A DNA stretch of 35,630 nucleotides from Gammaproteobacteria bacterium (GTDB taxonomy: Bacteria > Pseudomonadota > Gammaproteobacteria > Acidiferrobacterales > Sulfurifustaceae): positions 1-35,630 of the forward strand of contig JACQFZ010000064.1 of NCBI GenBank assembly GCA_016199745.1, given 5' to 3'. Made by a program: the position numbers and the translations under genes. Numbering within the stretch: position 1 is the first letter of the stretch; each line of letters starts with the position of its first letter. Positions 7,996 through 15,887 of the stretch are shown here, piece after piece. The notes beneath the pieces are model-generated. The model saw nothing but the letters and a program-made list of their open reading frames with translations. It was not told where the DNA came from and did not search any database.

Positions 7996-9579
7996 ATGCG
8001 TCGTACTGTACCCTCATGCCGTGTCTTCGTTATTGCACATCGCCAAACTAGCTTTGTTTGGACGTACTGTGTCATTTTTTATGTACAAAATTTCGATGCC
8101 GATGGGGCGACCAGTTGTGCGTTGGTCGTGCGGGCATTGCGCGAAATGGGCGCGGCGCATGTCAGCTATGTCGTGCCGAATCGATTTGAATATGGCTACG
8201 GTCTAACACCGGAGATCGTCGCGCTCGCGGCGCAGCATGAGCCCAATCTGATCATTACCGTCGACAACGGAATTTCCAGCGTCGACGGCGTGCGCGCCGC
8301 CCGCGATCGCGGCATTCGCGTGCTTGTGACCGATCACCATTTGCCCGGTGCGGTGTTGCCGGCGGCGGACGCGATCGTCAATCCAAACCAGCCCGGTTGC
8401 GATTTTCCGAGTAAGAATTTGGCCGGTGTCGGTGTCGCGTTCTACGTGATGGCGGCGTTGCGCTCGCAGCTGCGTGCCAGGGGTTGGTTTAGCGAACGCA
8501 ATTTGCCGGAGCCGAATCTCGCGCGTTGGCTCGATCTGGTGGCGCTCGGCACTGTTGCCGATGTTGTGCCGCTGGATCACAACAACCGCATCTTGGTGGC
8601 GCAAGGTTTAGCGCGCATCCAAGCGGGGCGCGTATCGGCCGGCATCCGTGCTATCGCCACCGTCGCCGGGCGGGTGTGCGAACGCCTGTCGGCAACTGAT
8701 CTCGGTTTTTGTATTGCGCCGCGGCTTAACGCCGCCGGCCGGTTGACCGATATGTCGCTCGGCATCGAATGTTTACTGACCGACGATCCGGCAGCGGCGG
8801 CAACGATGGCGGCGCGCCTCGATGAGCTGAACCGTGAGCGTCGCTCGATCGAGGCGGAAATGCAGGAACAGGCGCTCGCCGCCGTGCGCTCGCTGCATTT
8901 GCAGAGCGCATCGATCCCGCGAGGACTTTGCTTGTTCGACGAGAGCTGGCATCAAGGCGTCGTCGGCTTGGTCGCCGCCCGCGTCAAAGAAAAATTTCAT
9001 CGCCCGGTCATCGCTTTTGCGCGCGGTACCGATGGCGATATCAAAGGGTCGGCGCGATCGGTACCGGGTCTGCACATTCGCGACGCACTCGACGCCGTCG
9101 CCACGCGCCATCCGCAGCTGCTGCGCAAGTTCGGCGGCCATGCGATGGCCGCCGGGCTTACGCTGGCGCAGGGCGCATTCGACGAGTTCGCGCGTGCCTT
9201 TGACGAGGAAGTGAGCCGTTGGCTTAGCGACGACGACTTGTGCGGCAAGATCATCAGTGACGGCGAGCTCACGCCGGCGGAACTAACGTTGCAGCTGGCC
9301 GAACTCGTGCGTGCCGGTGGGCCGTGGGGCTCGGGATTTCCGGAGCCGGTGTTCGACGGTGTTTTTGATCTATTAGATCGCCGCGTCGTCGGCGGCAAAC
9401 ACCTCAAGTGCAAGTTGCGGCCGGCGGCTGGCGCACGGCCACTCGATGCCATTTTATTCAATGCCAATACCACTGACGCACCGGACCGCGTGCGCGCCGC
9501 CTACCGGCTCGATGTGAACGAATACCAAGGTAACCGTTCGTTGCAGCTGGTGGTCGAGCATTTGGAACCGGCGGTTTAG
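7996..9579 (+). pseudogene. recJ: RecJ single-strand exonuclease, 5'-truncated
   Basis: From about 8088 the protein is clear RecJ: motif I FDADGATS, ITVDNGIS, the DHH motif VLVTDHHLPG, then the DHHA1 part with KGSARS and RKFGGHAMAAGLTL, and a C-terminal OB-like domain to the stop at 9577-9579. RecJ degrades single-stranded DNA 5' to 3' in repair and recombination and is normally about 570 residues, with some 75 residues before FDADG. Here those residues are absent. The about 30 codons before FDADG (from ATG 7996, reading RRTVPSCRVFVIAHRQTS) do not resemble RecJ, and the canonical VVVGD strand is replaced by IFYVQN. The frame is open, so a chimeric protein might be made, but the core beta-strand before the Mn-binding DAD is altered. 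I judge it more likely non-functional. The junction lies next to the caspase-helicase locus. Confidence 0.7.
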
Positions 9580-9650
9580 TTAACTCATCGCGACCCGATT
9601 CCAGCGAGACGTGTATACCGGACCCATTCCGGCGGGTAAAATTCCGACGC

Positions 9651-10535
9651 ATGCAAACTCTCGAACAGTACGTCGGCAACACGCCGTTGGTGCGCCTACA
9701 GCGTCTTCCCGGCAACACGACTAACGTTATTCTCGCCAAGCTTGAAGGCAACAATCCAGCCGGATCGGTTAAGGATCGCCCAGCGCTGTCCATGATCAAC
9801 CGCGCCGAGGCGCGTGGCGACATCAAACCCGGCGATACGCTGATTGAGGCCACCAGCGGCAACACCGGCATCGCCTTGGCGATGGTGGCGGCGATGAAAC
9901 ACTACCGCATGGTGCTGATCATGCCGGAGCACATGAGTGTCGAGCGGCGCGCGGTTATGAAGGCATTCGGCGCCGAGATTATTTTGGTGTCGCAGAAGGA
10001 AGGCATGGAGGGCGCGCGCGATTTGGCGTTGAAGATGCAGGCCGATGGCAAAGGCCGTGTGCTCGATCAATTTGCTAACGCCGACAACCCGCTGGCGCAC
10101 TACGAAGGCACTGGGCCGGAGATCTGGCGCGACACTGGCGGGCGTATCACCCATTTCGTCAGCTCGATGGGCACGACCGGCACGATTATGGGCAATTCCC
10201 GCTTCTTGAAAGAGAAGAACCCGGCGGTGCAAATCATCGGTGTCCAACCCGGACCGAACGCATCGATTCCCGGTATCCGCGCCTGGCCGAAGGAGTACTT
10301 GCCGAAGATCTACGACGCTTCTCTTGTCGACCGTGTTCTGGAAGTGACGCAAGTCGAGGCCGAGGAGATGACTCGGCGGTTGGCGCGCGAGGAGGGCATC
10401 TTCGCCGGCATTTCCTCCGGCGGCGCCACCAGCGCCGCGCTACGGTTATCGCAAGAAGTAAAGAATGCCGTCATCGTCGTCATTGTTTGCGACCGCGGCG
10501 ATCGTTATCTTTCTACAGGTGTGTTCCCCGAGTGA
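9651..10535 (+). CDS. cysM: Cysteine synthase B (O-acetylserine sulfhydrylase)
   Basis: The 294-residue protein is a PLP enzyme of the cysteine synthase family. The PLP lysine lies in PAGSVKDRPAL (about residue 41), the phosphate/substrate loop is EATSGNTGIALA, and SSMGTTGTIMG and GISSGGATSAA bind the cofactor phosphate. The length and the LIMPEHMSVERRAVMKAFGA segment fit CysM rather than the longer CysK. It makes cysteine from O-acetylserine and sulfide or thiosulfate in the cytoplasm. The stop codon shares one base with the next start (TGATG), so it heads a tightly packed five-gene run. Confidence 0.93.
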   Translation: MQTLEQYVGNTPLVRLQRLPGNTTNVILAKLEGNNPAGSVKDRPALSMINRAEARGDIKPGDTLIEATSGNTGIALAMVAAMKHYRMVLIMPEHMSVERRAVMKAFGAEIILVSQKEGMEGARDLALKMQADGKGRVLDQFANADNPLAHYEGTGPEIWRDTGGRITHFVSSMGTTGTIMGNSRFLKEKNPAVQIIGVQPGPNASIPGIRAWPKEYLPKIYDASLVDRVLEVTQVEAEEMTRRLAREEGIFAGISSGGATSAALRLSQEVKNAVIVVIVCDRGDRYLSTGVFPE

Positions 10536-11305
10536 TGAACGTTCTTGTCTTTGACATTGAGACCGTACCGGATATCGACACCGGCCGCCGTCTTTACCAG
10601 CTCGACGGCTTGAGCGACGCCGATATCGCCCGCGTGTTGGCGACCAAGCGCCGGCAACAAACCGGCGAGTCGGATTTCCTGCGCCATCACATGCACCGCA
10701 TCATTACGATTTCGGCGGTGCTGCGGCACAACGATACGCTCAAGGTATGGTCGCTCGGCGAACCGACCTCCGACGAGCCGGAATTGATCCGCCGTTTCTT
10801 CGACGGCATCGAGAAGTACACGCCGACGCTCGTTTCCTGGAACGGTTGCGGCTTCGATCTGCCGGTGTTGCACTATCGCGCACTGAAACACGGCATTCCG
10901 GCGCCGCGTTATTGGGAGAACGGCGGCGACGATTCCAGTTTTCGCTATAACAATTATCTGAACCGATTCCACGAGCGCCACACCGATTTGATGGATGTGA
11001 TCTCCGGCTACAACGGCCGCGCCATCGCGCCGCTCGACGAAGTAGCGGTGCTGCTCGGCTTCCCCGGCAAGATGGGTCATAACGGCGCCGACGTGTGGGA
11101 TCAGTTCCAGGCCGGCAACATCGAAGGGATTCGCAACTACTGCGAGACCGACGTTCTTAATACCTATTTGGTTTACCTGCGCTTCGAAATGATCCGCGGC
11201 AATCTCGATGAAGCCGGCTGGACGCGCGAGACCGATTTGGTACGCAACACCTTGCGCACTGCCAACAAGCCGCACTTGCACGAATTTCTCAGCGCTTGGA
11301 AATGA
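10535..11305 (+). CDS. PolB-like 3'-5' exonuclease domain protein
   Basis: I chose ATG 10535, which overlaps the cysM stop; it gives MNVLVFDIETVPD, so the DEDD-type Exo I motif (D and E of FDIETVPD) sits at the N-terminus. Exo II is in LVSWNGCGFDLPVLHYRAL, and Exo III is in IRNYCETDVLNTYLVYLRF. The 256-residue length matches the stand-alone PolB-type 3'-5' exonucleases predicted in many proteobacteria (COG3298 type). It should trim DNA or RNA 3' ends with two metal ions. The physiological role is not known. It overlaps rlmD by 4 bases. Confidence 0.87.
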   Translation: MNVLVFDIETVPDIDTGRRLYQLDGLSDADIARVLATKRRQQTGESDFLRHHMHRIITISAVLRHNDTLKVWSLGEPTSDEPELIRRFFDGIEKYTPTLVSWNGCGFDLPVLHYRALKHGIPAPRYWENGGDDSSFRYNNYLNRFHERHTDLMDVISGYNGRAIAPLDEVAVLLGFPGKMGHNGADVWDQFQAGNIEGIRNYCETDVLNTYLVYLRFEMIRGNLDEAGWTRETDLVRNTLRTANKPHLHEFLSAWK

Positions 11306-12660
11306 GCCGCCGTCAGCACGCGACCCCGCCGACCGACGATAGACCGGCAACGAAGCGCGGCGATGTAACTGTCGCGACGGTCGAATCGTTGACGCACGAC
11401 GCGCGTGGTGTCGCCCGCATCGACGGCAAGACGACGTTCATCGAAGGCGCATTGCCGGGCGAGCAGGTGCGTTTTCGTTATCACAATAAATATCCTCGGT
11501 ACGACACCGGCGCGGTACAGGAAGTGCTATCGCCGAGCCCGGAGCGGGTAACGCCGCCGTGTCCGCACTTTAATGTCTGTGGTGGTTGCAGCTTGCAACA
11601 CATGTCGCCGACGGCGCAGCTCGATGCTAAGCAACGAGTATTGGCAGAAACACTCGAGCATGTGGGCAAGGTGCAACCGGAGCGTTGGCTGGCACCGATC
11701 AGCGGTCCGGTCGATGGCTATCGTCGGCGCGCACGCCTGGGCGTTCGTTATGTATCGAATAAAGGCGGCGCGTTAGTCGGGTTTCGTGAGCGCCGCAGCT
11801 CGTTCATTACGCCGCTCACGACTTGTCTTACGCTCGATCCGCGGGCGGCGGCGCTGTTGCCGGCGATGCGCGCGCTGGTGACGCGGTTATCGCGACCCAA
11901 CCGTATCCCGCAGATCGAAGTCGCCGCCAGCGACGATCAATTGGCGCTGGTGCTGCGTCATCTGGAACCGCTGACCGACAACGATCGTGCGCAGCTGCGC
12001 GATTTCGCCGCGATGTACGGCGTCACGATGTACGTTCAGCCCGGCGGTACCGACACGATGGCATTGTTGTGGCCGGAGTCGCCGCCGGCATTGGTGTATG
12101 CGTTGCCGGCGTTCGATTTGCAGCTGGCGTTTACGCCGGTCGATTTCGTTCAGGTGAACGCCGCGGTTAATCGCATGTTGGTCGAGCTTGCGGTTACGTT
12201 GCTCGATGTCAAAACGACCGATCGTGTACTCGATCTCTTTTGCGGTCTCGGCAATTTCACGCTCGCGCTCGCACGCCGCGCTGCGCAGGTCGTCGGTATC
12301 GAAGCCGATGTCGGCTTGATCGAGCGCGCCCGTGCGAACGCGCAGCGCAATGGCCTCAGCAACGTCGAATTCCGCACCGCCGATTTGTTCGACGACGACG
12401 CGCCGGCGTCGTGGACAGAGGACGGCTACCAAAAGCTCCTGCTGGATCCGCCGCGGGCCGGGGCGATCGAAGTTATTAAGAGATTGCCGGCGTCGAATCC
12501 CGGACGCATCGTTTACGTAAGCTGCAATCCGGCGACACTCGCGCGCGACAGCGATTACTTGGTGCACCAGCTGGGATTTCGGCTCGAAGCGGCCGGCGTT
12601 GCCGATATGTTTCCGCACACGAGCCACGTCGAATCCATCGCTTTATTCACCCGATCTTGA
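11302..12660 (+). CDS. rlmD: 23S rRNA (uracil1939-C5)-methyltransferase RlmD
   Basis: I chose ATG 11302, which forms an ATGA overlap with the exonuclease; TTG 11296 is the only other nearby start. The 452-residue protein starts with a TRAM domain (about 20-80). The iron-sulfur cysteines are in CPHFNVCGGCSLQHM, with a later Cys in TTCLTL. The SAM-binding fold has VLDLFCGLGNFTLALA. The catalytic motifs are LLLDPPRAG and YVSCNPATLARD, where Cys is the nucleophile. This fits RlmD (formerly RumA), which methylates U1939 of 23S rRNA. It is followed 3 bp later by the L,D-transpeptidase gene. Confidence 0.93.
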   Translation: MSRRQHATPPTDDRPATKRGDVTVATVESLTHDARGVARIDGKTTFIEGALPGEQVRFRYHNKYPRYDTGAVQEVLSPSPERVTPPCPHFNVCGGCSLQHMSPTAQLDAKQRVLAETLEHVGKVQPERWLAPISGPVDGYRRRARLGVRYVSNKGGALVGFRERRSSFITPLTTCLTLDPRAAALLPAMRALVTRLSRPNRIPQIEVAASDDQLALVLRHLEPLTDNDRAQLRDFAAMYGVTMYVQPGGTDTMALLWPESPPALVYALPAFDLQLAFTPVDFVQVNAAVNRMLVELAVTLLDVKTTDRVLDLFCGLGNFTLALARRAAQVVGIEADVGLIERARANAQRNGLSNVEFRTADLFDDDAPASWTEDGYQKLLLDPPRAGAIEVIKRLPASNPGRIVYVSCNPATLARDSDYLVHQLGFRLEAAGVADMFPHTSHVESIALFTRS

Positions 12661-12663
12661 TCG

Positions 12664-13155
12664 ATGCCGACTGAACATACCATTGAAGTCGATGTGCCCA
12701 CGCAGACGTTGGTGCTACGTGATCGCGGTGGTCGCGTGTTGTTCGAAACGAAGATCGCCACCGCGCGTAACGGTGTTGGTGAGATTAGGAACAGCGAACG
12801 CACGCCGCGCGGCAAGCACATCATTCGCGCCAAGATCGGCGCCGGCCAGCCGGCGAATGCGGTATTCGTGTCGCGCCGCCCGACCGGTGAAATTTACACG
12901 CCGTCTATGCGCAAATTATTTCCGAACCGCGACTGGATACTCACCCGAATTCTATGGCTGTCCGGCCTCGAGCCGGGACGCAATCGCTTGCGCGATGTCG
13001 ATACCATGCGGCGTTACATTTATATTCATGGTTGCCCTGACGAAGATCCGATGGGCGTTCCCAGCTCGCGCGGTTGTATCAAAATGCGGAACCAAGAGCT
13101 CATCCAACTGTTCGACATCGTCGCTGCGGGCACGCCCGTCACGATCAAGGAGTAG
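12664..13155 (+). CDS. L,D-transpeptidase (YkuD) domain protein, no signal peptide
   Basis: The 163-residue product is nearly all YkuD domain. The motif IHGCPDEDP ... SSRGCIKM contains the conserved His and the SxGC catalytic Cys (about residues 120-140). YkuD enzymes cross-link or modify peptidoglycan peptides in the periplasm, but the N-terminus (MPTEHTIEVDVPTQTLVLRD) has no signal peptide or membrane anchor. It lies 6 bp before nagZ, whose product works in cytoplasmic cell-wall recycling. A cytoplasmic role, for instance acting on recycled muropeptides, is therefore possible but is inference. Confidence 0.88.
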   Translation: MPTEHTIEVDVPTQTLVLRDRGGRVLFETKIATARNGVGEIRNSERTPRGKHIIRAKIGAGQPANAVFVSRRPTGEIYTPSMRKLFPNRDWILTRILWLSGLEPGRNRLRDVDTMRRYIYIHGCPDEDPMGVPSSRGCIKMRNQELIQLFDIVAAGTPVTIKE

Positions 13156-13161
13156 TAAGGC

Positions 13162-14181
13162 ATGACGCTCGGTCCGGTAATGCTCGATGTCGCCGGTGTG
13201 GCGCTCACCAACGAGGAGCGCGAGCGTCTGCGCCATCCGTTCGTGGGCGGCGTCATTCTGTTCTCGCGTAATTATCAATCGCCGGCGCAAGTGGCGGCGT
13301 TGGTGGCAGAAATTCGTGCCTTGCGCGAGCCAAATCTGTTGATCGGTGTGGACCATGAAGGCGGAAGAGTGCAGCGCTTTCGCAACGGTTTTACACGACT
13401 GCCGCCGGTGCGGCGTTTCGGCGAGATTTACGACGAGAACCGTAAGCGCGCCAAGCGTTTGGCGCACACCGCGGGTTGGCTGATGGCGATGGAATTGCGT
13501 GCCGTCGGCGTCGATTTCAGCTTTGCGCCGGTGCTCGATCTCGATCGCGGCGTCAGTCAGGTCATCGGCGACCGCGCGTTTCACTCCGACCCGGATGCGG
13601 TCGCCGATCTGGCGACTTCTTATATCGGCGGCATGGCCGAAGCCGGCATGGCCGCGACCGGTAAGCACTTTCCGGGCCACGGTGGCTGCGAGGCGGACTC
13701 GCACCTAGCGTTCCCGGTCGATAACCGCAGTTACGCCGACCTGTACGTGGAAGATCTCATCCCGTTCGAACGCCTAATCCAGAACGGCCTGGCCGGTATC
13801 ATGCCGGCGCATGTGTTGTACCCGCAGATCGATACGCAGCCGGCCGGTTACTCACGCATCTGGCTGCAAGAGGTGCTGCGCGGGCGCCTTAATTTTCAAG
13901 GCATTATTTTTAGCGACGACTTGTCGATGGAAGGCGCCAAAGGCGTCGGCGGAATGGTCGAACGGGCGGAATTCGCGCTCGCCGCCGGTTGCGACATGGT
14001 GTTGGTCTGCAATGATCCGGCCGGCGCCGCTGTTGTACTGGACGGCCTACGGCCGCGCGCCGAGCCGGCATCGCATTTACGTCGCACGCGTATGCATGGC
14101 CGGCCGTTGGCGGCGCCGATCGATCTCGCGACCGCGCCCGGCTACGACGATGCCGTGCGCATGGTGACGAATATCGCCTGA
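13162..14181 (+). CDS. nagZ: Beta-N-acetylhexosaminidase NagZ
   Basis: This 339-residue glycoside hydrolase family 3 protein matches the usual NagZ length. Visible motifs are [10 protein letters not shown] near the N-terminus, [12 protein letters not shown], the family signature [14 protein letters not shown] with the catalytic His, and [10 protein letters not shown], where the Asp is the nucleophile. NagZ removes GlcNAc from anhydro-muropeptides in the cytoplasm and thereby affects beta-lactamase induction in some species. AGGAGTAGTAAGGC precedes the ATG. It is the last gene of the cysM run. Confidence 0.95.
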   Translation: MTLGPVMLDVAGVALTNEERERLRHPFVGGVILFSRNYQSPAQVAALVAEIRALREPNLLIGVDHEGGRVQRFRNGFTRLPPVRRFGEIYDENRKRAKRLAHTAGWLMAMELRAVGVDFSFAPVLDLDRGVSQVIGDRAFHSDPDAVADLATSYIGGMAEAGMAATGKHFPGHGGCEADSHLAFPVDNRSYADLYVEDLIPFERLIQNGLAGIMPAHVLYPQIDTQPAGYSRIWLQEVLRGRLNFQGIIFSDDLSMEGAKGVGGMVERAEFALAAGCDMVLVCNDPAGAAVVLDGLRPRAEPASHLRRTRMHGRPLAAPIDLATAPGYDDAVRMVTNIA

Positions 14182-14222
14182 GCTCGACCGGTATTTTTCC
14201 GAAAAAATTTTTACTGATTTCT

Positions 14223-14250
14223 TTGATTCGCTGGCCGGATGTCTCATAAT
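14223..14250 (+). promoter_or_regulatory. Probable sigma-70 promoter of speD
   Basis: TTGATT (14223-14228), a 16-base spacer and CATAAT (14245-14250) form a fair sigma-70 promoter between nagZ and speD. Transcription would start near 14257. Confidence 0.6.
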
Positions 14251-14294
14251 TACGGAAGCAGCGGAATATTTCCGTGCAAGGGGGTAAGGGTAAA

Positions 14295-15143
14295 TTGGCA
14301 GATCCTATTAGACCGCTCAAGAAGTTGAAGCTCGAAAGCTTCAACAATCTCACGAAGACCTTGAGCTTCAACATTTACGATATCTGCTATGCGCCGAGCG
14401 AACAGGCGCAGAAAGAATATATCGCCTACATCGACGATGCGTATAACGCCGAACGTCTGAAGAGCATCCTCACCGAGGTTGCGCACATCATCGGTGCCAA
14501 CATCCTCAACATCGCTCATCAGGATTACGACCCTGAAGGCGCCAGCGTGACCATGCTCATCTCTGAGCTGCCGCTGAACGAGGAGCCGTTGAATCCCGAG
14601 GCCCCGGGCCCGTTGCCCGAGGAGCATCCGCACGTGCGCCAGCCGCATCAGGATGCCGTGGTCGCGCATCTCGATAAGAGCCACATCACGGTGCATACGT
14701 ATCCGGAAGTCCATCCGGACAACGGCATTTGCACGTTCCGCGCGGATATCGACGTCTCGACCTGCGGCAAAATTTCGCCGCTGCGGGCGTTGAACTACCT
14801 GATCCACACGTTCGAGTCGGATATCGTCATCATCGACTACCGTGTGCGCGGTTTTACCCGCGACGTGAAGGGCGTGAAGCACTACATCGACCACAAGATC
14901 AACTCGATCCAGAACTTCGTGGATAAACCGACGATGAATCGCTACCAGGCGATCGACGTCAACGTCTATCAGGAAAACATCTTCCACACGAAGCTAATGC
15001 TGAAAGAGTCGAAGCTCGACAACTATCTATTCGGCGTCAAAGAAGCCGAGTTGTCGCCGGCCGACGCCAAAGTTGTCCCGCAACGGCTGAAGCACGAAAT
15101 GGCCGAGATCTTCTACGGAACGAATATCGTGCGGGTCACCTAA
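14295..15143 (+). CDS. speD: S-adenosylmethionine decarboxylase proenzyme
   Basis: The product matches the E. coli-type SpeD across its length: [28 protein letters not shown], then [14 protein letters not shown], where the proenzyme is cut before Ser to form the pyruvoyl group. [20 protein letters not shown] and NSIQNF follow. It makes decarboxylated SAM for spermidine synthesis. The start is uncertain. TTG 14295, preceded by TAAGGG, gives [16 protein letters not shown], close to the E. coli start; GTG 14274 would add seven residues. Between GPLPEEH and VVAHLD there is an insert of about 10 residues compared with E. coli. The gene has its own promoter and terminator. Confidence 0.93.
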   Translation: MADPIRPLKKLKLESFNNLTKTLSFNIYDICYAPSEQAQKEYIAYIDDAYNAERLKSILTEVAHIIGANILNIAHQDYDPEGASVTMLISELPLNEEPLNPEAPGPLPEEHPHVRQPHQDAVVAHLDKSHITVHTYPEVHPDNGICTFRADIDVSTCGKISPLRALNYLIHTFESDIVIIDYRVRGFTRDVKGVKHYIDHKINSIQNFVDKPTMNRYQAIDVNVYQENIFHTKLMLKESKLDNYLFGVKEAELSPADAKVVPQRLKHEMAEIFYGTNIVRVT

Positions 15144-15150
15144 GTCCTAA

Positions 15151-15184
15151 GGTCCCGGTGTGAATCGGGACCACTGTTTTTCCT
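15151..15184 (+). terminator. Rho-independent terminator of speD
   Basis: GGTCCCG at 15151-15157 pairs with CGGGACC at 15166-15172 around an 8-base loop. A T-rich tail (CTGTTTTTCCTT) follows. It lies 8 bp after the speD stop. Confidence 0.8.
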
Positions 15185-15197
15185 TCGGTGTTTCTAC

Positions 15198-15238
15198 AAA
15201 GCGAGGTCTACGGGTAGTAGACCTCGCTTTGTTATTGT
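15198..15238 (+). terminator. Second strong stem-loop before the glycosylase gene
   Basis: A perfect 14-bp stem (15198-15211 with 15217-15230, AAAGCGAGGTCTAC) has a 5-base loop GGGTA and is followed by GTTATTGT. It is the second terminator-like hairpin after speD and lies only 20 bp before the next start codon. It could insulate that gene or act as an attenuator in its leader. Confidence 0.65.
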
Positions 15239-15249
15239 CTAATGTCCGC

Positions 15250-15885
15250 ATGACGACTGCCTTTAATCCCGATTGCCGCGCCTGCCCACGGTTGGTGTCC
15301 CATCTCGCTGAGGTGCGTCGTGACTACCCCGATTATCATGCTCGGCCGGTTGCGCCTTTCGGCGACCGCCGTGCGCGTCTGCTTGTCGTTGGCTTGGCGC
15401 CGGGTATGCACGGCGCCAACCGCACCGGCCGACCGTTCACCGGCGACCATGCCGGTATCTTGTTGTATCAGACGTTGCATCGTTATGGTTTTGCTAATCA
15501 AGCTGAAGGCGCCGATCCGAAGGATGGTCTGCGCCTGAGTAATTGCCGAATCACGAATGCCGTCAAATGTTTGCCGCCGGAAAATAAACCGACGCCGGCG
15601 GAGGTGACGCAGTGCAACGGTTTTTTGAAGATCGAGATCAACGGACTGCGCGCGGGGAGTGTGGTGCTCGCGCTCGGCGCCGTTGCCCATACCGCGGTGT
15701 TGAAGGCGCTTGAATTGAAGCCCGGCGCCTATAAGTTCGGGCATGGCGCGGAATATTCGTTGCCGTCCGGCATCACCTTGATCGATTCGTATCACTGCAG
15801 TCGCTACAACACACAAACCAAACGTCTTACGACGGCGATGTTTGCCGCGGTTGTACGGCGGGCGCGCACTTGTCTTGGTGATTAG
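15250..15885 (+). CDS. Uracil-DNA glycosylase, family 5 (UdgB-like)
   Basis: I chose ATG 15250, because upstream starts would run through a terminator hairpin. The 211-residue protein begins FNPDCRACPRLVSHLAEVR, with the paired Cys of the iron-sulfur cluster. Motif 1 is GLAPGMHGANRTGRPFTGD, which is the family 5 form in which the catalytic Asp/Asn of other families is absent. NAVKCLPPENKPTP and the C-terminal SYHCSRYNTQTKRL motif follow. Family 5 enzymes remove uracil and some deaminated purines from double-stranded DNA. It is followed 2 bp later by uvrC, so two DNA-repair genes are probably co-transcribed. Confidence 0.88.
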   Translation: MTTAFNPDCRACPRLVSHLAEVRRDYPDYHARPVAPFGDRRARLLVVGLAPGMHGANRTGRPFTGDHAGILLYQTLHRYGFANQAEGADPKDGLRLSNCRITNAVKCLPPENKPTPAEVTQCNGFLKIEINGLRAGSVVLALGAVAHTAVLKALELKPGAYKFGHGAEYSLPSGITLIDSYHCSRYNTQTKRLTTAMFAAVVRRARTCLGD

Positions 15886-15887
15886 TC

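Noticed and set aside
8081-8206. ATG 8081 as an independent small gene before recJ
   Set aside because: The frame is a shadow of recJ, out of frame with its motifs, with no homology seen.
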